From NCBI RefSeq assembly GCF_002860205.1, contig NZ_PGVB01000017.1, positions 29,056 through 93,055 on the forward strand: DNA of 64,000 bases, given 5' to 3'. Origin of the DNA: Bacillus sp. T33-2 (GTDB taxonomy: Bacteria; Bacillota; Bacilli; Bacillales; Cytobacillaceae). A program made the position numbers and the translations under genes. Below are positions 1 to 8,094 of this stretch, in pieces. Each line of letters opens with the position of its first letter. Position 1 is the first letter of the stretch. The notes under the pieces were generated by a model that made no database searches, had not been told where the DNA came from, and was given only the letters and a program-made list of their open reading frames with translations.

Positions 1-2
1 TA

Positions 3-173
3 GCAGCAATCGCACAGCTGTTCTTAACATTTTTTGCGGTATTCTGTGTATTTGGAAAATCGGCCTTTAGGTTGGCGACCAGTATTCATGAACGTTCCAG
101 GATTTTTGCAGCAGAAAAGCATGTACCTTCGGCCATGTTAGAAATTGCAAGGTCTATGAAATTTGTCAAGTAA
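3..173 (+). CDS. 3' end of an unrecognised ORF (partial, cut by window edge)
   Basis: An open frame enters from the left edge and runs 56 codons to TAA. It contains a hydrophobic stretch (about residues 4-18) and then a basic, polar tail. I do not recognise the family. Its last ten codons lie in sequence repeated near 52.27 kb, so the C-terminus may come from a rearrangement rather than the original gene. It could equally be chance coding potential. Confidence 0.25.
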   Translation, partial: AAIAQLFLTFFAVFCVFGKSAFRLATSIHERSRIFAAEKHVPSAMLEIARSMKFVK

Positions 174-360
174 CCCAAAAAAGACCGCTTTTTCAGACTC
201 TATTTCAGCAAAACATCTGAATAGAAAAGAACTATGCGTAACAGATTGTGCAATCTAAAAAAGATGCCAGGCTTCCGATATTCCAAGCCAATGGCACCCT
301 TTTCTATAATAATAACTGATGAAATTAAGAGTTCCTAGCCAAGAATCTGACAATACCTAA
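148..360. repeat. Duplicated 3' operon tail, copy 1 (orphan terminator)
   Basis: This segment closely matches 52264-52429, apart from about 46 extra bases near 180-226. It carries a terminator-like hairpin (263-299) and, on the minus strand, the last codons of the 227-residue gene at 52.4-53.1 kb (LGIVRFLARNS then stop). Here those codons have no gene in front of them, so this is an orphaned piece of that operon's 3' end left by duplication or rearrangement. Nothing else was recognised between 174 and 509. Confidence 0.7.
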
Positions 361-542
361 TCAGTTCGAACACCATTTTCAGGCCCCGGTCTCTAATGGA
401 CATCTTACGACCTTCCTCCCTAGAACGTTTGTTCTTTTATTGTAACCTGTAATAAAAGAAACTAACAAGCTAAGTTTTACCTAGATGAAAAGGACGTGAT
501 AAGATAATAGTGAACAATACTATTGAAAACGTAGGTGAGAGT

Positions 543-869
543 ATGTCAGTGACTTTAGACAATATTTATTCATTTTTGGATGAAGAGAACAAAAATCTAT
601 TAAAATCTATCCTGACTATTTCTAAAGTGAATGGATACGAAATTGTTGAGGTTGAAGGTCGCGCCATAGACTTAAGAAAGGACGGTAATAACCCTTGCTT
701 TAGTTTAATTTTAAAAGAAACTGATGGATTAATTTCGTTCTGTGTGTACAAAAACAAAGAATATATGATGATTAATGCAGATGTGGACGTAATTGCAGAG
801 TATGATGATGAAGGGTATAAACAGGGGCTACACATGATAGCTTCTCATTTTGCTCCAAATAGAATCTAA
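543..869 (+). CDS. Hypothetical protein, small and acidic
   Basis: The product would have 108 residues from ATG 543, where AGGTGAG stands five bases upstream; an in-frame GTG at 510 would add 11 residues but has poorer RBS spacing. I do not recognise the family. The protein is soluble, mixed alpha/beta in appearance and Asp/Glu-rich, with no transmembrane segment or metal motif. It stands between an orphan repeat and an IS-end remnant, so it may be an accessory gene. Confidence 0.5.
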   Translation: MSVTLDNIYSFLDEENKNLLKSILTISKVNGYEIVEVEGRAIDLRKDGNNPCFSLILKETDGLISFCVYKNKEYMMINADVDVIAEYDDEGYKQGLHMIASHFAPNRI

Positions 870-875
870 GAAAGA

Positions 876-1058
876 ATGATTAATGTTTGCGCACGGTTTA
901 TCAATTTCATCTATGAAAGTGAACAATCCTCCAGCCAAAGGCACGGAGGGTTCGAATTAGCATCTGCTAAACGAAAAGAAGAGGCCGAGCAGGAATTACA
1001 TAAGCAAAAAGAAAAGTTAGGATCGCTTTCGAGAATTCTGGCTAAGTTTGGTCTGTGA
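876..1058 (+). CDS. Short basic coiled-coil-like ORF (doubtful)
   Basis: A 60-codon ORF begins seven bases after the preceding stop. The C-terminal half is rich in Lys, Glu and Gln (about residues 30-50) and could form a helix. No family was recognised and there is no convincing ribosome binding site. It may be the tail of a truncated gene or chance. Confidence 0.22.
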   Translation: MINVCARFINFIYESEQSSSQRHGGFELASAKRKEEAEQELHKQKEKLGSLSRILAKFGL

Positions 1059-1144
1059 AATTATAGGGAAAGCACGAATTGTTTTGAGTTACGGATTATC
1101 CGGAAAAATAGCAGTAGCACGGGTTGAATCTTCTTCTCCAGCAT

Positions 1145-1246
1145 ACAGCCAATGAAATGTACCATCCTTGACATAGTTTTTACCACTGAATGACAAAAAG
1201 TGTACCAAGGAATGACAAACTGCTTACCACTTCAAACCTTCTGGTG
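1145..1246 (-). mobile_element. IS21-family-like transposon end remnant, copy A
   Basis: On the minus strand this stretch contains three imperfect tandem units that begin TGTCATTC or TGTCAA and run into GGTACA or GGTAAA. Multiple terminal repeats of this style are typical of IS21-family ends. The same sequence occurs in the opposite orientation at 52159-52259, and a weaker relative at 59238-59330. No istA or istB gene is nearby, so these are solitary ends. The rest of 1059-1439 holds nothing else that I can identify. Confidence 0.5.
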
Positions 1247-1439
1247 ATAAAAAGATAAAAAAACAAGTTTTGAGAATCAAAAATTTTATAGTTTTATACA
1301 TATATGATTGATTTTCAGTAAGAATCACTCTTCTACAAACGGGCCATATTATGGAATAAAAAGTGTACATAAGTATGCTTTTTAACAAAAGGAAAGTAGA
1401 ATAAACTAAAATGTTTTTCTACTTTCAGGACATTTTATT

Positions 1440-2411
1440 TTACATTTGATTCTCCTGCTCATAAAAATCGATTACAGCCCTTGCCATATCATATATATTT
1501 TGCTTTAAAATGTTAGGTCGTATGATTTTTATCTGATTCTCGAAGCCTAAAATATATTCTTTTGCTTCTTGTTCTGTGTCAAAACACAGCTTTATTGGGA
1601 TCCATCCATTTTCTAAGGGAGAATCAATTTTTAATATTTGTACAAAGCGTCCGGTGAACTTTATTCTTTGAACGATAGATGGAGATACTTCAACATCTAC
1701 CTCATATCTTGGTAGACTTTTAATAAATTCTTGTGTTGAGCTACTCCAATATTGGGCTAAATCAAAGTCATTTGGTCGGGTAAATGTTTCACTCATCAAT
1801 AGCGCAGACCTCATTCTTGATGCTCGATAGTTTCGAATGTTCCCGTTTGATAACGCGATTAAATACCATGTGCTGCCTTTAGCAACTAACCCTAATGGGT
1901 TAACAACTCGTTCAACACATTCCCCATCTGCCCGTTCATATTTTATTTGTAGTTTCCGATCTTCCCAAATCGCTTGTTGCAAAACTTTGAATGACTTCAT
2001 TTTTTCAGTTGACTGTCTCCAAGCACTTGTATCAACATGGATTCGGTTCCATATATCATCGGCATTTGTCTGTAAGGAGCTTGGAATCGAAGCAAGTATT
2101 TTCTGACGTGCTTCATACCAATCTTTTGTTAATCCTAAGTCAGTAAGCAACTGGAATGACGGTGAAATAAGCAAAGACTTAATTTCATTGGCTTTCAAAC
2201 CAGTTAAATTTGTTCGATATTGTTTAAGTAATCTCCACCCTCCAGCCTTTCCGCGTTCAGCCACAACAGGAATACCTGTCGCACTCAATGCTTCCATATC
2301 ACGATGAATGGTACGTTCAGTTACCTCTAATTCCTGGGCTAATTCTCTGGTTGTCAATTTTCTTTTATTTTGAAGCAGAAGTAAAATGGAGATCAGCCTA
2401 TCAGCGCGCAT
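1440..2411 (-). CDS. YafY-family WYL-domain transcriptional regulator
   Basis: This 323-residue protein has an N-terminal DeoR-like winged helix (about residues 1-60, with the recognition helix around RTIHRDMEAL) and a WYL domain with the literal Trp-Tyr-Leu triad at 182-184. WYL regulators bind small ligands or nucleic acid and usually control a neighbouring gene. The divergent neighbour is a DHFR/RibD-type reductase at 2804, an arrangement often seen for this regulator type. Length is normal for the family and there are no breaks. A second paralogue lies at 44450-45412. Confidence 0.85.
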   Translation of the reverse strand: MRADRLISILLLLQNKRKLTTRELAQELEVTERTIHRDMEALSATGIPVVAERGKAGGWRLLKQYRTNLTGLKANEIKSLLISPSFQLLTDLGLTKDWYEARQKILASIPSSLQTNADDIWNRIHVDTSAWRQSTEKMKSFKVLQQAIWEDRKLQIKYERADGECVERVVNPLGLVAKGSTWYLIALSNGNIRNYRASRMRSALLMSETFTRPNDFDLAQYWSSSTQEFIKSLPRYEVDVEVSPSIVQRIKFTGRFVQILKIDSPLENGWIPIKLCFDTEQEAKEYILGFENQIKIIRPNILKQNIYDMARAVIDFYEQENQM

Positions 2412-2490
2412 AACTACCCACCTAAATGATTAAGTAAAAGATATTTAATTATGACAATAGATGTCATCATTAAGTATTATACTAGGTGTC

Positions 2491-2766
2491 GTGTAGCAAT
2501 GGAACTTATTTACACAATAAGTATTAGCAGACATTGATTTTCGGATTTATTGCGTAAATGAGCGGACATAAAAGCCTGATTTTTATGCTTATGATGTCCA
2601 CTAATATTACTTAGGGGACATGATCACGCTACGTGAATGGAGATGAAGTCAAATTTTTCTCCTTGTATGTAGGGGTCCCGGTAGAAAGAATGGATGTTCA
2701 CTATTACTTTTTCTCGTTTTTAATGTCCACTAATGATTAACGTAATATTTGATTCTATTGCTACAC
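2491..2766. mobile_element. Possible MITE with terminal inverted repeats
   Basis: The ends GTGTAGCAATGGAA (from 2491) and the reverse complement of GATTCTATTGCTACAC (2751-2766) form an imperfect inverted repeat about 276 bp apart. Inside, ATGTCCACTAAT occurs at about 2586 and 2729, with a related inverted copy near 2525. There is no ORF. This architecture fits a non-autonomous miniature element between the WYL regulator and the reductase; the inverted repeats could instead be regulatory sites. Confidence 0.4.
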
Positions 2767-2803
2767 ACAGGCCCTATCTATTTGATTAAAGGGAGGAAGA
2801 ATT

Positions 2804-3367
2804 ATGTCCAAAAACGTAAGACCAGGAAGAATAATTTTAGATTTAGCAGTAACTTTAGATGGTTTTATTGAGGGGAAAAATGGGGAAATTGATTGGTGTA
2901 TCATGGACTCTGAGATGGAGTTTATTAATTTCTTAAATCAAATTGATACTATTTTATATGGAAGAAAAAGCTACGATTTATGGGGACAATTTACTCCAGA
3001 AATTGAAGTTACTGATACTGAAAAAGAAATTTGGAAATTAGTTCATAGTAAAGAAAAATACGTGTTTTCCAAAACGCAAAAAGGGACTGATAATAAAGCA
3101 ATATTCATAAATGATAATATTCTTGAAGAAGTAAATAAATTAAAGAATAAGCCTGGTAAAGACATCTGGCTATATGGTGGAGCAAGTCTTATAACAACTT
3201 TTATCAATTTAGGGCTTGTTGATGAATATAGATTATCTGTTCACCCTGTTATTTTGGGAGAAGGAAAACCGTTGTTTATTGATATAAAACAGAGATGGAA
3301 TTTAAAAATGGTTAATACAAGGACGTTCTCCTCTGGCGTTGTGCAACTAATCTATCATAGGAATTAA
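2804..3367 (+). CDS. Dihydrofolate reductase family protein (RibD C-terminal-like)
   Basis: The 187-residue product has the DHFR/RibD-C pattern: an N-terminal strand with DGFIEG (about 19-24), a GRKSYDLW segment (about 54-61), and the C-terminal LYGGASLI and HPVILGEGKPLF motifs (about 123-160). Members are NAD(P)H-dependent oxidoreductases, related to YwjB/YyaP, and mostly of unknown substrate. A strong RBS (GGGAGGA) precedes ATG. It is transcribed divergently from the WYL regulator, which may control it. Confidence 0.85.
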   Translation: MSKNVRPGRIILDLAVTLDGFIEGKNGEIDWCIMDSEMEFINFLNQIDTILYGRKSYDLWGQFTPEIEVTDTEKEIWKLVHSKEKYVFSKTQKGTDNKAIFINDNILEEVNKLKNKPGKDIWLYGGASLITTFINLGLVDEYRLSVHPVILGEGKPLFIDIKQRWNLKMVNTRTFSSGVVQLIYHRN

Positions 3368-3474
3368 AATTGCAAATTCCAAAGATAAAATACTCGATAG
3401 TAATTGTCACTTCTTCAACAAATTCAGCTAATAGAAGCTCAAAATTTTATTCCGTTATAGACTACTCAATCTTC

Positions 3475-3535
3475 CGTTAAAGGGCGCTTTTCTGAAATAA
3501 GGAAAGCGTCATTCTTTATGAAAAGGGCCATATAA
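3475..3535. repeat. Dispersed stem-loop repeat (GCGC..GCGT family)
   Basis: A palindromic stretch built from arms around GGGCGCTTTTCTG and GGAAAGCGTC, flanked by GTTAAAGGG and GGGCCATATAATTGAA. The same style of element (NNGGCCCnTTAA... with an inner hairpin) recurs at 43.4, 45.6, 46.7, 49.1 and 50.7 kb. This copy occupies most of the space between the reductase and plsC; nothing else was seen in 3368-3683. Confidence 0.5.
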
Positions 3536-3683
3536 TTGAACAACATCTCTAGAGGAAAGGAAATTGGATACTTTTAGTGGAAAGATAATCAAAATTTAGT
3601 ATCAACTATTAGAACCAAGTGTTAAAATTATGGTAGATGTAGAGTGAAACTATAAATGTTTAAGGTTAATGGAGGAAGAAATT

Positions 3684-4271
3684 GTGTATCAATTTGCAGC
3701 GTATTCTTTGAAATGTATCTTGCGTGTATTTGGAAAACTTCACGTTTATGACAAACAGAACATCCCTAAAGAAGGTCCTTATGTTATTACTTGTACTCAT
3801 ACAGGTTGGGTTGATGTTTTGTATTTAGGCATCACTTTATTGCCAAACAAAATACATTTCATGGCAAAGAAACAACTATTTACTAATAAATTGATAGGTT
3901 GGTTTTTGCGCAAATTTAATGCTTTTCCTGTGGATCGTGCTAACCCGGGTCCAAGTGTTTTAAAAATTCCTTCTCGACTGCTGGCTCAAGGTGAAATCGT
4001 AGGGATATTTCCAAGCGGAACAAGAATTGAAGAGCAAACCGCATTAAAACAAGGAGCAATTACAATTGCTCAGCGTTCCAAAGTACCTATCATACCCGCA
4101 GCATATGTGGGTCCAAATAGTTTTAAGGAATTGTTCATTAAGAGGGATGCATATATTATATTTGGTGAACCACTACATATTTCTAATTTGAAAGAACAGA
4201 GAGCCAATTTCACAAACTTGTTAGAAGAAAAAATGAATACTCTTTTGCAGAAGATCCAATTCAAAAATTAG
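3684..4271 (+). CDS. plsC: 1-acyl-sn-glycerol-3-phosphate acyltransferase (PlsC)
   Basis: This enzyme adds the second acyl chain to lysophosphatidate in phospholipid synthesis at the membrane. The 195-residue protein has the LPLAT HX4D box HTGWVD (His39, Asp44) and the FPSGTR substrate-binding block (109-114), and it resembles B. subtilis PlsC along its whole length. The start needs care. The open frame begins at ATG 3669, but the ideal Shine-Dalgarno GGAGGAAG (3671-3678) lies inside it, five bases before GTG 3684. I therefore place the start at GTG. The gene appears monocistronic. Confidence 0.88.
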   Translation: MYQFAAYSLKCILRVFGKLHVYDKQNIPKEGPYVITCTHTGWVDVLYLGITLLPNKIHFMAKKQLFTNKLIGWFLRKFNAFPVDRANPGPSVLKIPSRLLAQGEIVGIFPSGTRIEEQTALKQGAITIAQRSKVPIIPAAYVGPNSFKELFIKRDAYIIFGEPLHISNLKEQRANFTNLLEEKMNTLLQKIQFKN

Positions 4272-4433
4272 ACGAGAATGTGTAAAGAGAAATAAATCTT
4301 CTTGTTCAACTACCATGAAAATTAACTTCTAACTTCTGTAAAAAAGGCAATACTTAAGAAGACGCAGCTCGTTCGTTTTTTAAAAAAGGGAGAGCGCCAA
4401 ATTCATTGACCTATGGTAATTAGATGGACTGGT

Positions 4434-5496
4434 TTAAGATGCTTTAGGTTCTTCTAACTTAACAATGTATCCTAAGCTTTCTAGTCGTCTCAGTGAATGC
4501 CTGACAATCGATTGTTGTCTCTGCTTATCAAAGTAGTCTTCGCCTAAGTCTACATACATTTCTTTACGTGTTAAGAGATAATAAGAGATACGTAACATAG
4601 CGTGAGCGACTACGATTCCAGCACGTTTCTTGCCTTTTCATGAGGCTGTACGCCTATACAGTGCTCCGAGATAGTTTTTGGACCCCCTTACGGAATGAGC
4701 TGCCTCAGTTAAAGCCGACCTCAAATACTTGTTTCCCTTTTTAGTTTTAGCCGATTTCCGTTTCCCTGCACTTTCATTTTGCCCTGGAACCAAGCCGGCC
4801 CAGGAACACATGTGAGACGCAGTTGGAAACTGCTTTTTTACATCTGTTCCGATTTCAGAAAGGATCTGTTCAGCCATCCTTGTCGCAATGCCGGGAATGG
4901 AATCAAGTATTTCTATATCCTCTTGATGAGAGCTTACTCTTTTCGCAACTTCTTGATTGAGCATCTCGATTTGTTCAGTAAGAAAGTCAATGTGGCCCAA
5001 AATGGTTTTTAACAGTAACCTTTGATGGGAGTTAATATAACCTTTTAAAGCCAGTTCAAGTTCTTCCTTCTTCTTTTTCATAGTGCGTCGAGCGAAGTTT
5101 GCTAGTTTCTCAGGGTCTTCTTCGCCATCTGCGATTGCGTCAAGCATATCCCTTGCAGAAACACCCAATACATCCGAAACAACAGACCCCAGCTTAATGT
5201 TCGCACCTTCTAACACCTTTTGGATCCGGTTATGTTGTCTGGCTCGCTCTTTTAATCTTTTAAAATGAGCCATTCCAGCTTTGACACATCTGCCATTACA
5301 ATTGTTATGGCTGAAGCCTAAGTCGTACAATTCCGGCTTGCGTATCTTATACTTGTTCAGTACCTGGTCATGGTCAATGAACATATCGATTAGAGGAAAA
5401 TCAACTTTAAAACCATTCTTATCGCTGTTCTTAGACCAGTTTTTTCGTATTGGCCCAGACCGGTGTGCCTCCATAAACCCGACGCCGAAGTAAAGT
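4434..5496 (-). pseudogene. IS110-family transposase remnant fused to a PAPS-reductase-like gene fragment
   Basis: From the 3' side this is the C-terminal two-thirds of an IS110-family transposase (Transposase_20 region with DSIPGIATRMAEQILSEIG). An in-frame TGA at about 4635-4637 interrupts it, after which the frame stays open to TAA at 4434. The first roughly 75 codons, from about 5472, are a different protein. The segment LGFSHNNCNGRCVKAG and the EAHR motif just before it match phosphoadenosine-phosphosulfate reductase-like (adenine nucleotide alpha hydrolase) proteins. The junction falls near residue 75-80 (LKE then RAR). Both parents are incomplete, so this is a deletion chimera and not a functional gene. 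Confidence 0.8.
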
Positions 5497-5525
5497 GTTG
5501 CATTTCATTAGCATGCAACTCGTAT

Positions 5526-5762
5526 TTATACTTTCAAGAATATTGCTATACATGTGGCCATGAAAGAATATTTCGGTGTGAAAACAGGTTTGAACGTAAA
5601 GAAAAGTCGTTTTTTTAAATAAATTAGTATTGTAAAACATACCATATTTGTAATAAGGATGAATAAAGTAGAAAAGCATAACACGTCAACAAACGTTATT
5701 TTTCGGTTAATTACTCTGGAATAGAGCATAACCGCAACAATAGATGGCATAACTAAGGCCAT
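5526..5762 (-). pseudogene. N-terminal fragment of a small integral membrane protein
   Basis: 78 codons with one or two clear hydrophobic segments (about residues 1-13 and 28-50) and a conserved-looking SRVINRKIT motif between them. The pattern resembles small Bacillus membrane proteins of unknown function, but the open frame stops abruptly near the IS110 chimera. A purine-rich AGGGGG lies about 14 bases upstream. Most likely a truncated gene. Confidence 0.4.
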
Positions 5763-6053
5763 AACTTGATAAAAAAATCCCCCTCAGCATACATTTTAGA
5801 GTCTACTCTAGGGTAAGTAATGTGGTGTCGTGCACAAAAACAAATTTTATTTTTAGAAATTTCTGTATTTTATACTATTATACCACAATCCTATAAGAAA
5901 CTGATCGTACTGAATTGTTCTCCGGTTATTAAATTAATGAAATGGCAGCTGTAAGAGGCTGTTTTTATATAATTCTCAACATGTTTGTATTCAACACCAA
6001 CCTTCATTTCAACCGGAAGTGACCTTATGCCAAAATAAAATTTATTTCGACTA

Positions 6054-6106
6054 TTGCATAATAATTCATAGTTAAGTATAATCAAACCTAACTAAATTAG
6101 TTAGGT
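6054..6106 (+). promoter_or_regulatory. Sigma-A promoter and TetR operator palindrome
   Basis: TTGCAT (6054-6059) and TATAAT (6077-6082) are separated by 17 bp, an optimal vegetative promoter. Just downstream, 6086-6106 is a perfect 21-bp palindrome with half-sites ACCTAACTAA and TTAGTTAGGT around a central A. It lies between the -10 box and the TetR-family start at 6118, so bound repressor would block transcription of its own operon. Upstream, 5763-6053 shows no gene. Confidence 0.75.
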
Positions 6107-6117
6107 GCGGTGAGTGG

Positions 6118-6696
6118 ATGACGAAGAACAAAATTAAAGAAGTGGCTTGCAGGCAATTAGCCGAGAATGGTTATGACCGGGCAACCCTGTCCAGTATAGC
6201 AAAAGAAGTAGGCATTAAGACGCCATCCATCTATGCATTTTATAAAAATAAGGAAGACTTGTTTTTGGCTGTTTATAAAGATTTGCTGGAAGATTATTAT
6301 TCTTACATACGGCAATCTGTCCAAAAAGGTACAGATGGAACAGTAAGGGAACAGCTTCACGAAATTTTAAAAGAGCTCAGCTACTACCATTTAAGCCAGC
6401 CGGAAAAGACGGCGTCCTATACAAGGCTGGCCATGTCGCTTCCGCCCACTTTAAATGATGAAGTGAAACAAACGTTTAGTGAGATGGAAGAGCTTCTTTA
6501 TGAGATTCTTAGCGAAATATTTTCAAAAGGGATAGAACGCGGAGAAATCAAGGACCAGCCGGTTGACGATTTAATAGCATCCTTTCTTTGTGTGATGGAT
6601 GGGGTCTTCCTTGAATTACTTTATTATCAGGAAGACAAGTTCAAAAGGCGGCTTGAACAAATTTGGGGGATTTATTGGAATGGAATCCGCAAATAA
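6118..6696 (+). CDS. TetR/AcrR-family transcriptional regulator
   Basis: This 192-residue regulator has the canonical TetR HTH at residues 10-50 (LSSIAKEVGIKTPSIYAFY then KNKEDLF) and a helical ligand-binding domain beyond. It is the first gene of a cluster with an NCS1 permease, a DUF917 protein and a hydantoinase-like protein. The perfect palindrome directly upstream is the obvious autoregulatory site. The inducer is unknown; a nucleobase- or hydantoin-like compound would fit the neighbours. Confidence 0.85.
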   Translation: MTKNKIKEVACRQLAENGYDRATLSSIAKEVGIKTPSIYAFYKNKEDLFLAVYKDLLEDYYSYIRQSVQKGTDGTVREQLHEILKELSYYHLSQPEKTASYTRLAMSLPPTLNDEVKQTFSEMEELLYEILSEIFSKGIERGEIKDQPVDDLIASFLCVMDGVFLELLYYQEDKFKRRLEQIWGIYWNGIRK

Positions 6697-6759
6697 AATA
6701 CTACATCACGAATTGCATTGATAGATAATTAGTTTTTCATTATTAAGGGGGATTTATCA

Positions 6760-8070
6760 ATGAAGGATGAACAAGTGGTTTCAGATTATGCACGGGAAGC
6801 GGTTCCCAAGGAACTTCAGAGAAACTGGTTTTCGATGTTCTCGGTATTGGTCGCTATAGGGGTGGATTTATCATCCGTATTATTAGGGGCAGAATTAGCC
6901 AATGGCATGCCTTTAAAGGATGCTATTTTATCAGTCTGCGTAGGGTCATTTTTCCTGGCAATTCTCTGTACGATTTGTGCCGTTGTTGGTTCGGCCACAA
7001 ATCTTTCTACATCCATGATCACAAAATACGTGTTTGGAAAATACGGGGCGCAGGCATTTTCTATTGTAATCGGCATTTCCTTGCTGGGATGGTTTGGTGT
7101 CCAAGTTGGTTTTTTTGCTGACAATGCCCAAGCAGTATTGCAGGACGCGTTTGACTTGACCGTTGATGTAAAGATTCTGTCTCTCATTGGCGGCTTGCTG
7201 ATGATGACCACTGCAATCTATGGATATCGTGCCATTGAGAAATTAAGTGTATGGTCAGTGCCATTTTTGTTGGGGATGATGCTGCTTACCTTATTTTTAA
7301 CACTAAAAGATCATTCTATTTCGTTCAGCATTCCGAATGCAGGGGCCTTTACATTTGGCAGCGCAATTTCACTTGTAATCAGTATTTTTATCGTCGGGGC
7401 AACGATTTCACCGGATATTTCCCGCTGGGCAAAAAGCAAGAAAGATGCGATGATAGCCACGTTTTTCGGGATCTTCATTGGCAATAGCTTCATGATTATC
7501 ATTGCGATTATAATGTCGAAGGCAATGGGTACTGATGCGATCATGAAAATATTTATTGCTTTGGGATTAGCCATCCCCGGGGTGTTAGTATTGACACTGG
7601 CGCAATGGACAACGAACACAAGCAATTTATATTCGTCATCGCTCGGCTTCTCGTTAATTTTTACAAAAATATCAAAAGAAGCGTTAACATTGATTTTAGG
7701 GGTAATATCCACGGCACTTGCTGTTCTTGGCATTTATGATCAATTTATTTCGTTTTTAAATATATTGGCCATTGTCATTGCACCAATTGGCGGAATTTAT
7801 GTTGCTGAATATTTTCTTGTTAAAACCGAATTTCAGCGCTATTACAACCATGTGGAGGAGAAGGCGCTTGTTGCGCGTTCCATCATTGCTTGGCTGGTGG
7901 GGATGCTGATTACCTATTTTACAACCGCGTCGCCAACTGGGCTTGCCTTATTTTCCATTACATCGGTCTCTTCTCTGGATGGATTTTTAACAGGCTTTGT
8001 CGTCCAGGTGATTGTCGGTAAATTTTTCAGCCAGAAAAGATCTTTGCAACAGGTAACCGTCAGTAAATGA
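6760..8070 (+). CDS. NCS1-family purine/cytosine permease
   Basis: A 436-residue polytopic membrane protein with about twelve hydrophobic segments and the CodB/cytosine-purine-hydantoin permease pattern: an N-terminal RNWFSMF block (about 21-27), GADLS-like GVDLSSVLLG (33-42), and SPDISRWAKSKKDA in the central loop (about 217-230). It should import a nucleobase or cyclic ureide by cation symport. A strong RBS (AAGGGGG) stands before ATG 6760. It sits 63 bp after the TetR gene and 24 bp before the DUF917 gene, so it is probably co-transcribed with both. Confidence 0.85.
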   Translation: MKDEQVVSDYAREAVPKELQRNWFSMFSVLVAIGVDLSSVLLGAELANGMPLKDAILSVCVGSFFLAILCTICAVVGSATNLSTSMITKYVFGKYGAQAFSIVIGISLLGWFGVQVGFFADNAQAVLQDAFDLTVDVKILSLIGGLLMMTTAIYGYRAIEKLSVWSVPFLLGMMLLTLFLTLKDHSISFSIPNAGAFTFGSAISLVISIFIVGATISPDISRWAKSKKDAMIATFFGIFIGNSFMIIIAIIMSKAMGTDAIMKIFIALGLAIPGVLVLTLAQWTTNTSNLYSSSLGFSLIFTKISKEALTLILGVISTALAVLGIYDQFISFLNILAIVIAPIGGIYVAEYFLVKTEFQRYYNHVEEKALVARSIIAWLVGMLITYFTTASPTGLALFSITSVSSLDGFLTGFVVQVIVGKFFSQKRSLQQVTVSK

Positions 8071-8094
8071 TAAAAAAATAGGGAGTTAGATTTT

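Noticed and set aside
5891..6085. 64-codon minus-strand frame upstream of the TetR gene
   Set aside because: It overlaps the TetR promoter, lacks an RBS and shows no family features.
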